From the NCBI RefSeq assembly GCF_014644435.1, contig NZ_BMKR01000011.1, positions 165,522-229,521 on the forward strand: 64,000 bases of DNA. The letters are read 5' to 3'. Origin of the DNA: Paenibacillus albidus (GTDB taxonomy: Bacteria; Bacillota; Bacilli; Paenibacillales; Paenibacillaceae). Below, piece by piece: positions 1-8,613 of this stretch (positions are counted from its first letter, which is position 1; every line of letters begins with the position of its first letter). Under the pieces are notes generated by a model, which saw nothing but the letters and a program-made list of their open reading frames with translations, was not told where the DNA came from and did not search any database. The position numbers were made by a program, and so were the translations under genes.

Positions 1-146
1 CGGTCCATTTCCGTGTTATTGCCCATAAACATTTGCAGCGGCAGTACCAAGAGCAGTCCAAGTGCATACAGAATGCCGATCCATCCATGCTGGCGCAGGT
101 TCTGACGGATAATGCTGGAATTAAAGAAGTATCGGCTGCGCATCAT
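1..146 (-). CDS. ABC transporter permease, N-terminal part (truncated by window edge)
   Basis: Only the first 48 or so codons lie in the window; the gene runs off its left edge. It starts at ATG ATG (146-141), inside the last codons of the ATPase gene, so the two are translationally coupled. The visible residues begin MMRSRYFFNSSIIRQ and then enter a hydrophobic stretch (GWIGILYALGLLLVLPL) that looks like a first membrane helix. A permease of the YtrC/YtrD kind is expected directly after a YtrA-type regulator and ATPase. The family is inferred from position plus the hydrophobic segment, not from a diagnostic motif. Confidence 0.6.
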   Translation of the reverse strand, partial: MMRSRYFFNSSIIRQNLRQHGWIGILYALGLLLVLPLQMFMGNNTEMD

Positions 147-1023
147 ATCCGGCATCCCCCATTTCGTAGATAAATATCTCTTCCAGAGTTAACGGAAGCA
201 GATCGAACACATAGGGCTCATAGACCTGGAAGGCGGCAGCAATGCGCTCCCGGTCCCCTTTGACAATAAACAAATGGACACTGCCTCTCTGCTCCCGGTG
301 CAGAACCTGCAGCTTGGCCGCCAGCGGAATCTCATGGCTCTCCTTGCGGAAGGCCACCTGAACCTTGTGCGTATCCGCCTTCAGATCGTCCAGATCCTTT
401 TCTATCAGCATCTTCCCGCCGTGCATAATGCCCACATGGTCGCAGAGGTCTTCAATCTCCCGCAGATTATGCGAAGAAATAATAACCGTCAGTTCGCGTC
501 CGGCAACCTCCTGGAACAGCAGATTCTTAATCTGGCGCCGCATTACCGGGTCCAGTCCGTCAATCGGTTCATCCATGATCAGCACATCGGGCATACAGCT
601 TAGACCAAGCAAGATTGCAGCCTGACGCTGCATCCCTTTGGAGAAGCGGCTGAGCTTCCGCCCCTGATCCAGCTTAAATACTATACTCAATTCCTCAAAA
701 CGCTTCTCACTCCAGCCGGGATATATCGAACGATAAAAGTCAGCCATATGGCGGATCGACGACTGTGGAAAGAAGTAAGGCGTATCGGGCATAAACACAA
801 TTTTGCGCTTCGTCTCCGGGTGTTCAAAAACTGCCTGGCCAGCTACCTTTACGGTCCCTGATTCGGGTCTATAGATGCCGGCGAGCGTCTTTAGCAGGGT
901 TGTTTTTCCGGCTCCATTCGAACCGAGCAGCCCATAAATAGTTCCTTTATGTACGGTCAGCGAAATATCGTCGACAGCTTTTTCTTCCTGAAAAAATTTA
1001 GTGACTTTCCGCAGCTCAATCAT
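121..1023 (-). CDS. ABC transporter ATP-binding protein (YtrB-like)
   Basis: ATPase of about 300 residues that powers a membrane transporter from the cytoplasmic side. Visible motifs are Walker A GSNGAGKTT, a signature-like loop FSKGMQRQ, Walker B VLIMDEPIDGLD and the switch histidine in SSHN. The C-terminal third is the variable regulatory tail typical of drug/peptide-export ATPases. The start at 1023 (MIELRKV) is preceded by an AAGGGGAT ribosome site; the upstream in-frame ATG lies inside gntR and lacks one. It overlaps the gntR stop by 8 bases and the permease start by 26 bases, giving an operon gntR-ATPase-permease. In B. subtilis the comparable ytr operon responds to cell-wall antibiotics; applying that role here is inference. 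Confidence 0.88.
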   Translation of the reverse strand: MIELRKVTKFFQEEKAVDDISLTVHKGTIYGLLGSNGAGKTTLLKTLAGIYRPESGTVKVAGQAVFEHPETKRKIVFMPDTPYFFPQSSIRHMADFYRSIYPGWSEKRFEELSIVFKLDQGRKLSRFSKGMQRQAAILLGLSCMPDVLIMDEPIDGLDPVMRRQIKNLLFQEVAGRELTVIISSHNLREIEDLCDHVGIMHGGKMLIEKDLDDLKADTHKVQVAFRKESHEIPLAAKLQVLHREQRGSVHLFIVKGDRERIAAAFQVYEPYVFDLLPLTLEEIFIYEMGDAGYDAQPILL

Positions 1024-1405
1024 TGCCCATCCCCTTCTCTCTTTGTTCCTCCGCCTCATGGTACAGTGCACTAACTTCCGCTACCGTAAATCCGAGATAC
1101 ACAGCTTCAGCCATCAGCCGCAGCAATTCCCCCCGCAGTTGTGCTTTTTGATTCTCATTCTGTTCCTGCCGCACCGGTGCTACAAAACTCCCTTTGCCTT
1201 GCAAAGAGTAGATGTATCCATCGCGCTCCAGCTCCCGGTAGGCCTTCTGAATTGTATTGGGATTCACGGTCAGCTGTGAGGATAACGACCTTACGGAAGG
1301 CAGCTGTTCATCTGCCTGCAGGATTCCGTGCAGGATCAATTCCTTAACCTTCCCCATCAGCTGCTCATAAATCGGTTTGCGGCTGCGGACGTCCAGTTCA
1401 AACAT
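1016..1405 (-). CDS. GntR-family transcriptional repressor, YtrA subfamily
   Basis: Short regulator of about 129 residues with an N-terminal winged helix (residues 10-75, including the GntR pattern PSVRSLSSQL...NPNTIQKAYRELE) and a short helical C-terminus instead of a large ligand domain. This is the hallmark of the YtrA subfamily. The start at 1405 (MFELDVRSRKPIYEQL) follows a GGAGGAGGG ribosome site; a longer frame to 1531 would run through the operator and terminator and is rejected. It is first gene of the operon with the ABC ATPase and permease. A perfect inverted repeat over its own promoter suggests autorepression. Confidence 0.9.
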   Translation of the reverse strand: MFELDVRSRKPIYEQLMGKVKELILHGILQADEQLPSVRSLSSQLTVNPNTIQKAYRELERDGYIYSLQGKGSFVAPVRQEQNENQKAQLRGELLRLMAEAVYLGFTVAEVSALYHEAEEQREKGMGND

Positions 1406-1442
1406 AACCCTCCTCCTCTCTATGATCTGTGCTGCCTGACCA

Positions 1443-1495
1443 TACAGTGTATTAACTGTACTACTATTTTTAATACAGTCGGAAAATAAAGTCAA
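1443..1495 (-). promoter_or_regulatory. gntR promoter with YtrA-type operator
   Basis: On the minus strand a promoter reads TTGACT (1495-1490), 17 bases, TAAAAA (1472-1467). A perfect inverted repeat ACTGTA-N13-TACAGT lies at 1455-1479 and covers the -10. A further copy of TACAGT at 1443-1448 forms a second inverted repeat, TACAGT-N6-ACTGTA. YtrA-family repressors are known to bind half sites of the form AGTGTA-N13-TACACT, so spacing and sequence class match. The -35 overlaps the T-tract of the terminator of the upstream amino-acid operon. Confidence 0.65.
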
Positions 1496-1531
1496 TAAAA
1501 AAATGTGCTCCCAAACCACACTTGGGAACAC
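1493..1531 (-). terminator. Rho-independent terminator of the amino-acid ABC operon
   Basis: Minus-strand hairpin with arms TGTGTTCCCAA and TTGGGAGCACA (one mismatch) around a short loop, followed by TTTTTTTATTG. It lies 25 bases downstream of the amino-acid ATPase stop codon. Confidence 0.8.
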
Positions 1532-1556
1532 ATCCGTGAATATAAACGTTTATTGT

Positions 1557-2300
1557 TCAGCCCTGGTTCAAAAACAACCGGGTCCGTTCGAGCCTTGGAC
1601 TGCCGAAGATCTGTTCCGGTGTTCCGGATTCGGCAATCTCCCCCTTGTCCATAAAGATGATACGGTCTGCCACGTCGCGGGCAAAGTTCATCTCATGCGT
1701 GACGATGATCATCGTCATCTGCTCATCCGCCAGCTGGCGGATGACGCGCAGCACCTCACCGGTCAGCTCCGGATCCAGCGCCGAAGTCGGCTCATCAAAC
1801 AGCAGGATGTCCGGATTCAGCATCAGCGCCCGGGCAATGGCCACACGCTGCTTTTGTCCGCCCGAAAGCATCGAGGGATAAACATCCGCTTTATCGGCTA
1901 GCCCCACTTTGGCGAGCAAATCGCGGGACTTTGCTTCAATCGCAGCGACCTTCTCCCGCTTCAAGGTACGGGGAGCCAGCTCAAGGTTCCCCCTTACCGT
2001 CAAATGGGGGAACAGATTAAAATGCTGGAACACCATCCCCATGCTTGCTGTAATGGTGCGGATATCGCTGGCTCCGGCGTATTTGCCATTCTCTACGAGC
2101 GGCTTGCCCTGGATGACAATACTGCCGCCTGTGATCTCCTCCAGATGCACAAGACTGCGGAGCATCGTGCTTTTACCGGAGCCGGACGGTCCGATAACGG
2201 CTACGGCTTCCCCCGGGCTTACGGAGAAGCTGACCTTCTTCAGCACCTCCAGGCTGCCGAAGGATTTCTGCAGTTCTTTAACTTCAATCATGGTGTTCAT
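1557..2300 (-). CDS. Polar amino-acid ABC transporter, ATP-binding subunit (GlnQ-like)
   Basis: ATPase of 247 residues with Walker [11 protein letters not shown]-loop FQHFNLF, signature LSGGQKQR, Walker [15 protein letters not shown] and switch THEM. The [12 protein letters not shown] and MGMVFQ stretches are typical of the amino-acid (PAAT) importer ATPases. The start at 2300 has an AGAAGGA site about 10 bases upstream; ATG at 2291 is an alternative. It is last gene of a minus-strand operon in the order binding protein, permease, ATPase, with short gaps (15-16 bases). The substrate cannot be read from the sequence; polar or sulfur amino acids are typical. Confidence 0.93.
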   Translation of the reverse strand: MNTMIEVKELQKSFGSLEVLKKVSFSVSPGEAVAVIGPSGSGKSTMLRSLVHLEEITGGSIVIQGKPLVENGKYAGASDIRTITASMGMVFQHFNLFPHLTVRGNLELAPRTLKREKVAAIEAKSRDLLAKVGLADKADVYPSMLSGGQKQRVAIARALMLNPDILLFDEPTSALDPELTGEVLRVIRQLADEQMTMIIVTHEMNFARDVADRIIFMDKGEIAESGTPEQIFGSPRLERTRLFLNQG

Positions 2301-2315
2301 ATCAGGACAGTCCTT

Positions 2316-2975
2316 CTATTCGAATTTGAAACGCCGCTCCAGTGCCTTGAAGAATAACGTCAGAACAAGCGTCATCAGCAGATATATCACGCCGGCCACT
2401 ACAAACGGTGTTACTGTAAAGTCGCGGTTGACCGCTGTCTTGGCATAATTGAGCAGCTCGGGTACAGCTACCGCGTAGAGCAGCGCCGTATCTTTTACAA
2501 GGGATATAGACTCATTCGCCACTGCAGGCAGGGCTACCCGGAACATCTGGGCCAGAATAACCTTGCGCAGGGTCTGCCATTTGCTAAGGCCCAGCACCTT
2601 GGCGGCCTCATGCTGCCCCTTGTCGATGGAGAGCAGACCGCCGCGGAAGATCTCCGCAAAATAAGCGCCATAGTTCAGGATAAATCCAAGACTGGCCGCG
2701 ACAAAGCGGTCCAACACGAGATATTCTCCGATCACCGGAATCTGCGGCAATCCGAAGCAGAAGAACAACAGCTGCAGCAGGAGCGGCGTCCCGCGCATCA
2801 CATAAATATAGCTGTGGGCCATCCAGGCCAGCGGCTTCAGCGCGCTTTTGGCCATCAGGGTAACCACAAATCCGAGCGGAATCGACAAAGCGATCACGAT
2901 CAGAAACAACAGGACCGTGGTCCGTGCTCCTTCCAGCATCGGGCCGGAAATTTGAATGATATAATCGAAATTCAT
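2316..2975 (-). CDS. Polar amino-acid ABC transporter permease
   Basis: Permease of 219 residues of the HisM/GlnP class with about five membrane helices. Family marks are the N-terminal TVLLFLIVIALSIPLG helix, the motif YVMRGTPLLLQLLF and the EAA loop EAAKVLGLSKWQTLRKVILAQ that contacts the ATPase. It is a single gene and so probably works as a homodimer. It sits 16 bases after the binding-protein gene and 15 bases before the ATPase gene. Confidence 0.93.
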   Translation of the reverse strand: MNFDYIIQISGPMLEGARTTVLLFLIVIALSIPLGFVVTLMAKSALKPLAWMAHSYIYVMRGTPLLLQLLFFCFGLPQIPVIGEYLVLDRFVAASLGFILNYGAYFAEIFRGGLLSIDKGQHEAAKVLGLSKWQTLRKVILAQMFRVALPAVANESISLVKDTALLYAVAVPELLNYAKTAVNRDFTVTPFVVAGVIYLLMTLVLTLFFKALERRFKFE

Positions 2976-2991
2976 TTCTATCCGCCCCCGC

Positions 2992-3762
2992 CTAGTTCAG
3001 CACCTTGTTTTCTCCGAACCATTTGGTCGAAATCTCGGCTGCCGTTCCGTCGCTGTTCAGCTCATCCAGCGCTTTTTGCAGCTCATCGAGCAAGGCTTCA
3101 TTGCCTTTTTTGATCCCGATTCCATATTGTTCAGGCGCCAGTGATTCATCCAGCAGCTTATACGTATCCGGCTCGATGGACATATAGTATTTGGCTACAA
3201 CCTCATCAATAACCACGCCGGCTAGACGGCCGGTCTTCAGATCCGTCAGCGCCAGCACGTTGTCCGGGAATTCTGAGACTTTGGCAACAGCAGACTTAAT
3301 CGGACTTGCCTCAAGGGCATCGGCTGCCGAGGAAAGGCTTTGCAGCCCCACTTCCTTGCCCGCCAGATCCGCAAGCTTGGATAAATCTGAATTTGCCGGC
3401 ACCACAACTACCTGACTGTTCTCCAGATAAGGTTTGGTGAAGAGCACCTTCTCCTTCCGCTCATCCGTGATGGTATAGCCGTTCCAGATCATATCAATCC
3501 GTCCGCTGTTCAGCTCTGACTCCTTGGCTGACCAGTCAATAGGCTGGAAGGTGACCTCTTTGCCCATTTTCTCGGCTGCCGCTCTGGCATAATCAATATC
3601 GAAGCCGACAATTTCATTCTTATCATCTCGAAAACCCATTGGCGCGAATTTGTCGTCTATACCAATTACAAGTTTCCCGTCCTTGCTTCCCGAACTGGAA
3701 CAACCCGCCAATACAACCATCATAACAACCAGGAATAAGACCCATTGTGTTCTACTCTTCAT
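2992..3762 (-). CDS. Amino-acid ABC transporter substrate-binding lipoprotein
   Basis: Protein of 256 residues exported and lipid-anchored: signal peptide residues 1-20 with lipobox VLAGC. The mature part is a type II periplasmic-binding fold (SBP_bac_3): LVIGIDDKFAPMGF, VGFDIDYARAAAEKMG, the IDMIWNGYTITDERK hinge and the C-terminal lobe ending KWFGENKVLN. A GGGGGAACAGAG ribosome site precedes the ATG. It is first gene of the importer operon. The ITDERKEKVLFTKPYLENSQ segment is characteristic of HisJ/GlnH-type binding proteins; the ligand remains unassigned. Confidence 0.93.
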   Translation of the reverse strand: MKSRTQWVLFLVVMMVVLAGCSSSGSKDGKLVIGIDDKFAPMGFRDDKNEIVGFDIDYARAAAEKMGKEVTFQPIDWSAKESELNSGRIDMIWNGYTITDERKEKVLFTKPYLENSQVVVVPANSDLSKLADLAGKEVGLQSLSSAADALEASPIKSAVAKVSEFPDNVLALTDLKTGRLAGVVIDEVVAKYYMSIEPDTYKLLDESLAPEQYGIGIKKGNEALLDELQKALDELNSDGTAAEISTKWFGENKVLN

Positions 3763-3894
3763 CTCTCTGTTCCCCCTATAATTAACCTTGTAGCGTCACT
3801 TTAGTTCGCTAACACGTTATCAGAGTATCATAATAACATAGCATAGGAAGGGAAGTCGATATAGAAAGAGGGACGGTTCTGTGTCCATAACCAA

Positions 3895-3935
3895 AGAGGC
3901 TGCCAGGACAGCGCAATGCTGTTCTGACAACCTCT
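3895..3935 (-). terminator. Hairpin terminator after the deacetylase gene
   Basis: Eighteen-base arms (AGAGGTTGTCAGAACAGC against GCTGTCCTGGCAGCCTCT) pair with three G-U wobbles around ATTGC. A modest T-run (TTTGG) follows on the minus strand, 43 bases past the deacetylase stop. Confidence 0.6.
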
Positions 3936-3977
3936 TCATTAATACCTTCGAGCTGCTTCAATAAAAAGGAAGGATGA

Positions 3978-5117
3978 TTACCGTGCATCATGCCAAAAAT
4001 TGAGCGGCTTCTGATCTTTGGTAATAACGGCGAATTGATAGCCTTCTTTCTTCAAGGCTTCCAGAATACGCGGAAGCACCTTGAGAGTGGCCTTCTGATC
4101 ATGCATCAGAATGACCGGGTCCGTATTTTTTCCAAGCTTATGAACCTGGCTCATCACCGAATTGTAGATTTTTGTGCTGTTCTCCTTGTACCTCCAGTCT
4201 TCCGAATCCACATTCCAATCCCACAGATGATAACCTTGGCCAAGCACCTTATCCCGGAAAGTCTTCGTGAAATAAGGCTTGCTTCCATAAGGAGTGCGGA
4301 TGATGCTGGTGCTGGTTCCGGTAATCTTCTTCAGAATCGCGTTGTCACCGTTCATTTCGGCCAGAGCGGCCGCTGGAGAAGCATAGAATTTCTCTTTGCG
4401 GTGAGTCATTCCGTGCAGGGCAAGCCCATGCTCTTCCTTGGCGATTCGCTTAACTTGGCTCTTATATGTATTCATATTCGGGCCAATCATGAAAAAGGTT
4501 GCCTTCACATCATATTTCGCCAGAATATCCAGCAGCTGTGAAGTCGCGGCTGTCGGGCCGTCATCAAAAGTCAGATACACGGTTGCACCCTTTTTGCCTT
4601 CAGTTCCGCCCGGAGCAGTTGGTGCAGTCGGTACAACCACTGGCTTCGGCTTCAATTCTTCTTTATATTTGGCCACAAATGCCGAGTCATCCAAAGCCGC
4701 ATTTGCATCTTTCACCCGAAGGAGATATTGGTCCGCTTTGAAGGAGATAGTGTAACCAAGATAAGCCGTCACCTTCAGGGGCACCATCAGCTTCCCGTTT
4801 TGCTGAAAGGTCTTGAGCTGGACTGTTGTCCCATCCTGCAGCAAGGCACCTGCATTGCCATTCAACAGCTTCACTTTATGCTTATGTCCTGCAACCTGAA
4901 TACCGTCCGCAAGTCCGGTAAGTGTCAGGTCCAGCGCCTTCGCCAGGTCACGGACCGGAACATAGTAGGTGTTATTGTCGGCAACTGCATAAATTTCGGT
5001 TAAGGTATCATTCACTCCCAATTTCAGTTTGGCTGACCCGGCCGCTCCGGCCTCCCCCACCAAACCAAGACTTACAAATAAAACAATCAATAATAGCGAT
5101 ACTTTCTTCATCGACAC
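3978..5117 (-). CDS. Exported polysaccharide deacetylase with N-terminal copper-amine-oxidase-like stalk domain
   Basis: Protein of 379 residues with a Sec signal peptide (1-26, cleaved near GAGAAG). Residues 35-135 form a copper-amine-oxidase N-like stalk domain (VPVRDLAKALD, LMVPLKVTAYLGY), common in Paenibacillus exoproteins. A Pro/Thr linker (157-172) follows, then a NodB deacetylase domain (about 178-370). Catalytic motifs seen are TFDDGP (183-188, metal and base aspartates), HGMTH (235-239, metal histidines) and RTPYGS. It probably removes acetyl groups from peptidoglycan or another wall glycan outside the cell. The start is GTG with GGGAG ten bases upstream; the ATG two codons later is possible. 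It is monocistronic, with its own terminator downstream. Confidence 0.9.
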   Translation of the reverse strand: MSMKKVSLLLIVLFVSLGLVGEAGAAGSAKLKLGVNDTLTEIYAVADNNTYYVPVRDLAKALDLTLTGLADGIQVAGHKHKVKLLNGNAGALLQDGTTVQLKTFQQNGKLMVPLKVTAYLGYTISFKADQYLLRVKDANAALDDSAFVAKYKEELKPKPVVVPTAPTAPGGTEGKKGATVYLTFDDGPTAATSQLLDILAKYDVKATFFMIGPNMNTYKSQVKRIAKEEHGLALHGMTHRKEKFYASPAAALAEMNGDNAILKKITGTSTSIIRTPYGSKPYFTKTFRDKVLGQGYHLWDWNVDSEDWRYKENSTKIYNSVMSQVHKLGKNTDPVILMHDQKATLKVLPRILEALKKEGYQFAVITKDQKPLNFWHDAR

Positions 5118-5331
5118 TTGCTGTTATCTCCCATCTGTGTATATTTGTCTATTACTCTATCACAGATGAATGCAATGATATTTGAGAGATTGTAACTAAA
5201 AATAAGAAATCTTGTTACCTTCTCCGCCCCCCTTTTGTACATTCGTCATTTTTTGCAGCTGTACCGTTTTCCCCGCGAATCCTGTCATATCAACGAAAAA
5301 AGCATAAATCCCGGCTTTTGGAGGCATAATA

Positions 5332-5354
5332 TTTGTGACGAATTTAGTAACAAA
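5332..5354. promoter_or_regulatory. Inverted repeat in the qox upstream region (candidate operator)
   Basis: TTTGTGAC and GTAACAAA form an inverted repeat (7 of 8 positions symmetric) with a 7-base spacer. A looser TTGT...ACAA pair lies near 5440-5460. Such TTGTNA/TNACAA half sites resemble redox-regulator operators (Rex type), which would suit a terminal oxidase, but the match is partial. The site lies about 165 bases upstream of the promoter given separately. The rest of 5118-5605 is A/T-rich with no convincing gene. Confidence 0.3.
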
Positions 5355-5519
5355 AGTGAATTGTTGAACAAAGTTTGAACAATTAAAAACATCCACAAAA
5401 CAGCGCCGTTACAGTGATTTAAATCATATCATTAGACACTTGTAACAAATTGAACACAAATATTTAACTGAATCGCCATTTTTAAGGTCCGAAATAGGAA
5501 AAATGATAAAATATGTCTT

Positions 5520-5548
5520 TTGCATTCTCCCCGCGAAATTCTTACTAT
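5520..5548 (+). promoter_or_regulatory. Candidate sigma-A promoter of qoxABCD
   Basis: TTGCAT (5520-5525), 17 bases, TACTAT (5543-5548), about 57 bases before the qoxA start. It is the best -35/-10 pair with correct spacing in the intergenic region. Confidence 0.5.
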
Positions 5549-5605
5549 ATATAGAGGTTAATCATAATCGGTTATGAAAAGTAGTATTGAAGAAAGGAGT
5601 TCAAC

Positions 5606-6622
5606 ATGAACAAAAAGGGGCCGTTATACGCTTTATTCCTCAGCCTAGTCCTACTTTTGCCAGGTTGCAGTTCACTCACTGTTCTGAACCCTAAAGGTCC
5701 GGCTGCGCGAACGTTATCTGACACGATCATCCTCTCCATACTTGTGATGCTCGGTGTTCTGGCTGTTGTCTACATCTTATACATTTGGGTGCTCGTGAAG
5801 TACCGCGCCAAAAAAAGCAATGAGGGTTACGTTCCGCCCCACGAGGAGGGCAATGTCTGGCTGGAAGCGACTTGGATCGCAATTCCGATTCTGATCGTAG
5901 CTTTCCTGTCTGTCGTAACCGTTAAAACCACCAGCGCTGTGGAAAATGTGGCTGCAGATTACAAAGACCAGAAGCCGCTGGTCATCTATGCTTCTTCTTC
6001 TAACTGGAAATGGCATTTTAGTTATCCCGAGGAAGGCATTGAAACGGTGAACTATGTGAATATTCCCGTCCATCGTGCAGTTGAGTTCCGCTTGTACTCC
6101 TTCGGTACAATCACCAGCTTCTGGGTTCCACAGCTGGGCGGACAAAAGTATGCCATGAGCGACATGATCACTACCCTGCATCTGTCTGCCGATACGGTGG
6201 GCTCTTTTATCGGAAAGAACGCCAACTTCAGTGGTAAGGGCTTTGCCCATATGGAATTTGAAGCGCTGTCGATGACCGATAAGGATTACCAGGATTGGAT
6301 CAAGGAAGTCAAAGAAACGGCATCGCCGCTTACTGAAGACGAATTCAAAGGATTGCTTGCGATGGAACATGTCGGACGCAAAACCTATACCTCAACCCAC
6401 TTGTCCTTTAGTCCGCCTCCGGGAGATCACGGAGACCATATGAGTAATGATGGCAAGGACACGGATATAGATAACGGAAACACGGATCATCAGGAACACA
6501 AGGACATCCATCCTTCCCCTGAACCATCCAGTGAGACGGAATTTGACGGTGAGCCGCATCCTGAAGTGGATCAGCCGCTGCCAAGCTCTCCTGTCGAAGA
6601 ACACACACATCACAGCGATTAA
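5606..6622 (+). CDS. qoxA: Cytochrome aa3 menaquinol oxidase subunit II
   Basis: Membrane lipoprotein subunit of the terminal quinol oxidase, 338 residues. Signal peptide with lipobox LLPGC (C21), then two membrane helices (about 38-65 and 88-108) and an outer cupredoxin domain (120-225). The CuA-binding cysteine pair of cytochrome c oxidases is absent: the corresponding segment reads FSGKGFAHMEF. It therefore takes electrons from quinol, not cytochrome c. The C-terminal tail (about 273-338) is unusual: acidic and rich in His, Asp and Pro (many DH, HE and HHS groups), unlike the short tails of B. subtilis QoxA, and might bind metal. A GAAAGGAG ribosome site precedes the ATG. First gene of qoxABCD. 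Confidence 0.93.
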   Translation: MNKKGPLYALFLSLVLLLPGCSSLTVLNPKGPAARTLSDTIILSILVMLGVLAVVYILYIWVLVKYRAKKSNEGYVPPHEEGNVWLEATWIAIPILIVAFLSVVTVKTTSAVENVAADYKDQKPLVIYASSSNWKWHFSYPEEGIETVNYVNIPVHRAVEFRLYSFGTITSFWVPQLGGQKYAMSDMITTLHLSADTVGSFIGKNANFSGKGFAHMEFEALSMTDKDYQDWIKEVKETASPLTEDEFKGLLAMEHVGRKTYTSTHLSFSPPPGDHGDHMSNDGKDTDIDNGNTDHQEHKDIHPSPEPSSETEFDGEPHPEVDQPLPSSPVEEHTHHSD

Positions 6623-6669
6623 CCGATTGCCGTCATGTTTGCTTGAACAACCTGAAAGGAGCCACCCTA

Positions 6670-8613
6670 ATGGATTTGGAGAAATTTAAGGTTCACGGTG
6701 AACCCTTGATATACGGGGCAATGATCAGTATTGCACTTGCTACCATCGGGATTATTGTTGGACTGACCGTTTTTAAGAAATGGGGCTACCTGTGGCGCGA
6801 ATGGTTGACGACTGTCGATCATAAACGCATAGGCGTCATGTATATTCTTGCTGCACTGCTTATGTTGTTCCGCGGCGGAATCGACGCGATCATGATGCGT
6901 CTGCAAACTGCTGCGCCCGATATGAAGTTCCTTGATGCTCAGCATTATAATGAAGTCTTTACCACCCACGGCTTGATCATGATCCTTTTTATGGCCATGC
7001 CGTTTATCATCGGTCTGATGAATGTAATTATTCCGCTGCAGATCGGCGCACGCGACGTTGCTTTTCCGCGTCTGAACGCCGTCAGCTTCTGGCTCTTCTT
7101 CTTCGGAGCGATGCTGCTGAATATCTCCTTCGTCATCGGTGGATCACCGGATGCCGGATGGTCCGCATATTTCCCGCTGGCGAGTATTGAATTCAGCCCG
7201 ACCGTAGGTAACAACTACTACTCTCTGGCACTGCAGATTTCCGGTATCGGTACCCTGATTACAGGGATTAACTTTATCGTGACCATTCTGAAGATGCGCG
7301 CTCCGGGCATGAAGCTGATGAAGATGCCCATGTTTACCTGGTCCGTCCTGATTACGAATATTATTATCGTATTCGCCTTCCCGGTACTGACTGTAGCCCT
7401 TGCACTGATGATGTTCGACCGTCTGTTCGGCTCGCAGTTCTTCACCATGGCCAACGGCGGTATGGATATGCTCTGGGCCAACCTGTTCTGGGTCTGGGGG
7501 CATCCGGAGGTATATATCGTCGTGCTTCCTGCATTTGGTATATACAGTGAAATTATTGCAACCTTCTCGAAAAAGAACCTGTACGGATATACCTCCATGG
7601 TATTCAGTATGCTGATTATTTCACTCCTGTCCTTCCTGGTCTGGGCCCACCATTTCTACACGATGGGTCAAGGGGTTATGGTCAACAGCTTCTTCTCGAT
7701 TACGACGATGGCTATTGCCGTACCGACAGGCGTCAAGATATTTAACTGGCTGTTCACCCTCCGAAAAGGGCGAATCACCTTCACCACACCGATGCTGTAC
7801 ACGCTAGCCTTTATTCCAATCTTTACGATTGGCGGCGTTACCGGTGTCATGCTGGCGATGGCCAGTGCCGACTACCAGTACCACAACACCATGTTCCTGG
7901 TAGCGCATTTCCACTACGTTCTAATTCCGGGTGCCGTGTTCGCGGTTATTGCGGGCTTCCATTACTGGTTCCCGAAAGTATTCGGCTTCCGCCTGAACGA
8001 ACGACTGGGCAAACATGCTTTCTGGTGGATTATTATTTCCTTCAACGTCACCTTCTTCCCGCTGTTCCTGCTGGGGCTGATGGGGATGACGCGGCGGATG
8101 TATACCTATTCCGAGGAGACGGGCTTTGGTCCGCTCAATATGCTCTCCTTTGCCGGTGCACTCGGACTGGCGATAGGATTTGTTATTCTGGTGTACAACA
8201 TTTACTGGAGTACACGTTACGAGCCAAGAGATACGACCGGCGATCCATGGGATGCACGTACCCTGGAGTGGGCTACGAACAGCCCGATTCCGGCTTACAA
8301 TTTTGCAGTTGTGCCTAAAGTACAAACACGTGATGCTTTATGGTCTGCCAAGCAGGACAACATCCCGCTGTTCACGGAAGAAATCACCAAGATTCATATG
8401 CCTAGCAATACCGGGAAACCGTTTATCCTGGGCGTTGTCTTCTTCTTCTTTGGCTTCTTCCTCGTCTTCAGCATGTGGATTCCTGCCATTGTGGCCGGTG
8501 TCGGCATCATCCTGGTGATGGCCGCCATGTCCTTTGACCGGGATCACGGGTTCTATATTCCGGCGAAGGAAGTTATCGCTACAGAAAAGAAATTGCGGGG
8601 TGAGACTGTATGA
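6670..8613 (+). CDS. qoxB: Cytochrome aa3 menaquinol oxidase subunit I
   Basis: Catalytic heme-copper subunit, 647 residues with about 14-15 membrane helices. Visible ligands are the low-spin heme histidine in TTHGLIMI, the CuB histidine and cross-linked tyrosine in WGHPEVYIVVLP, the CuB pair in WAHHFYTMG, and the heme a3/low-spin pair in VAHFHYVLIPG. It reduces O2 to water and pumps protons. The start at 6670 (MDLEKFKVHGEP) is chosen because AAAGGAG lies 7 bases upstream; an in-frame TTG at 6643 has no such site. The stop overlaps the qoxC start by 4 bases (ATGA-type coupling). Confidence 0.96.
   Translation: MDLEKFKVHGEPLIYGAMISIALATIGIIVGLTVFKKWGYLWREWLTTVDHKRIGVMYILAALLMLFRGGIDAIMMRLQTAAPDMKFLDAQHYNEVFTTHGLIMILFMAMPFIIGLMNVIIPLQIGARDVAFPRLNAVSFWLFFFGAMLLNISFVIGGSPDAGWSAYFPLASIEFSPTVGNNYYSLALQISGIGTLITGINFIVTILKMRAPGMKLMKMPMFTWSVLITNIIIVFAFPVLTVALALMMFDRLFGSQFFTMANGGMDMLWANLFWVWGHPEVYIVVLPAFGIYSEIIATFSKKNLYGYTSMVFSMLIISLLSFLVWAHHFYTMGQGVMVNSFFSITTMAIAVPTGVKIFNWLFTLRKGRITFTTPMLYTLAFIPIFTIGGVTGVMLAMASADYQYHNTMFLVAHFHYVLIPGAVFAVIAGFHYWFPKVFGFRLNERLGKHAFWWIIISFNVTFFPLFLLGLMGMTRRMYTYSEETGFGPLNMLSFAGALGLAIGFVILVYNIYWSTRYEPRDTTGDPWDARTLEWATNSPIPAYNFAVVPKVQTRDALWSAKQDNIPLFTEEITKIHMPSNTGKPFILGVVFFFFGFFLVFSMWIPAIVAGVGIILVMAAMSFDRDHGFYIPAKEVIATEKKLRGETV

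Noticed and set aside
5196..5396. Short minus-strand frame upstream of qoxA
   Set aside because: No ribosome site or domain, and it overlaps the presumed regulatory region.
6643..6669. TTG start adding nine residues to QoxB
   Set aside because: No ribosome site upstream, whereas ATG at 6670 has AAAGGAG at good spacing.
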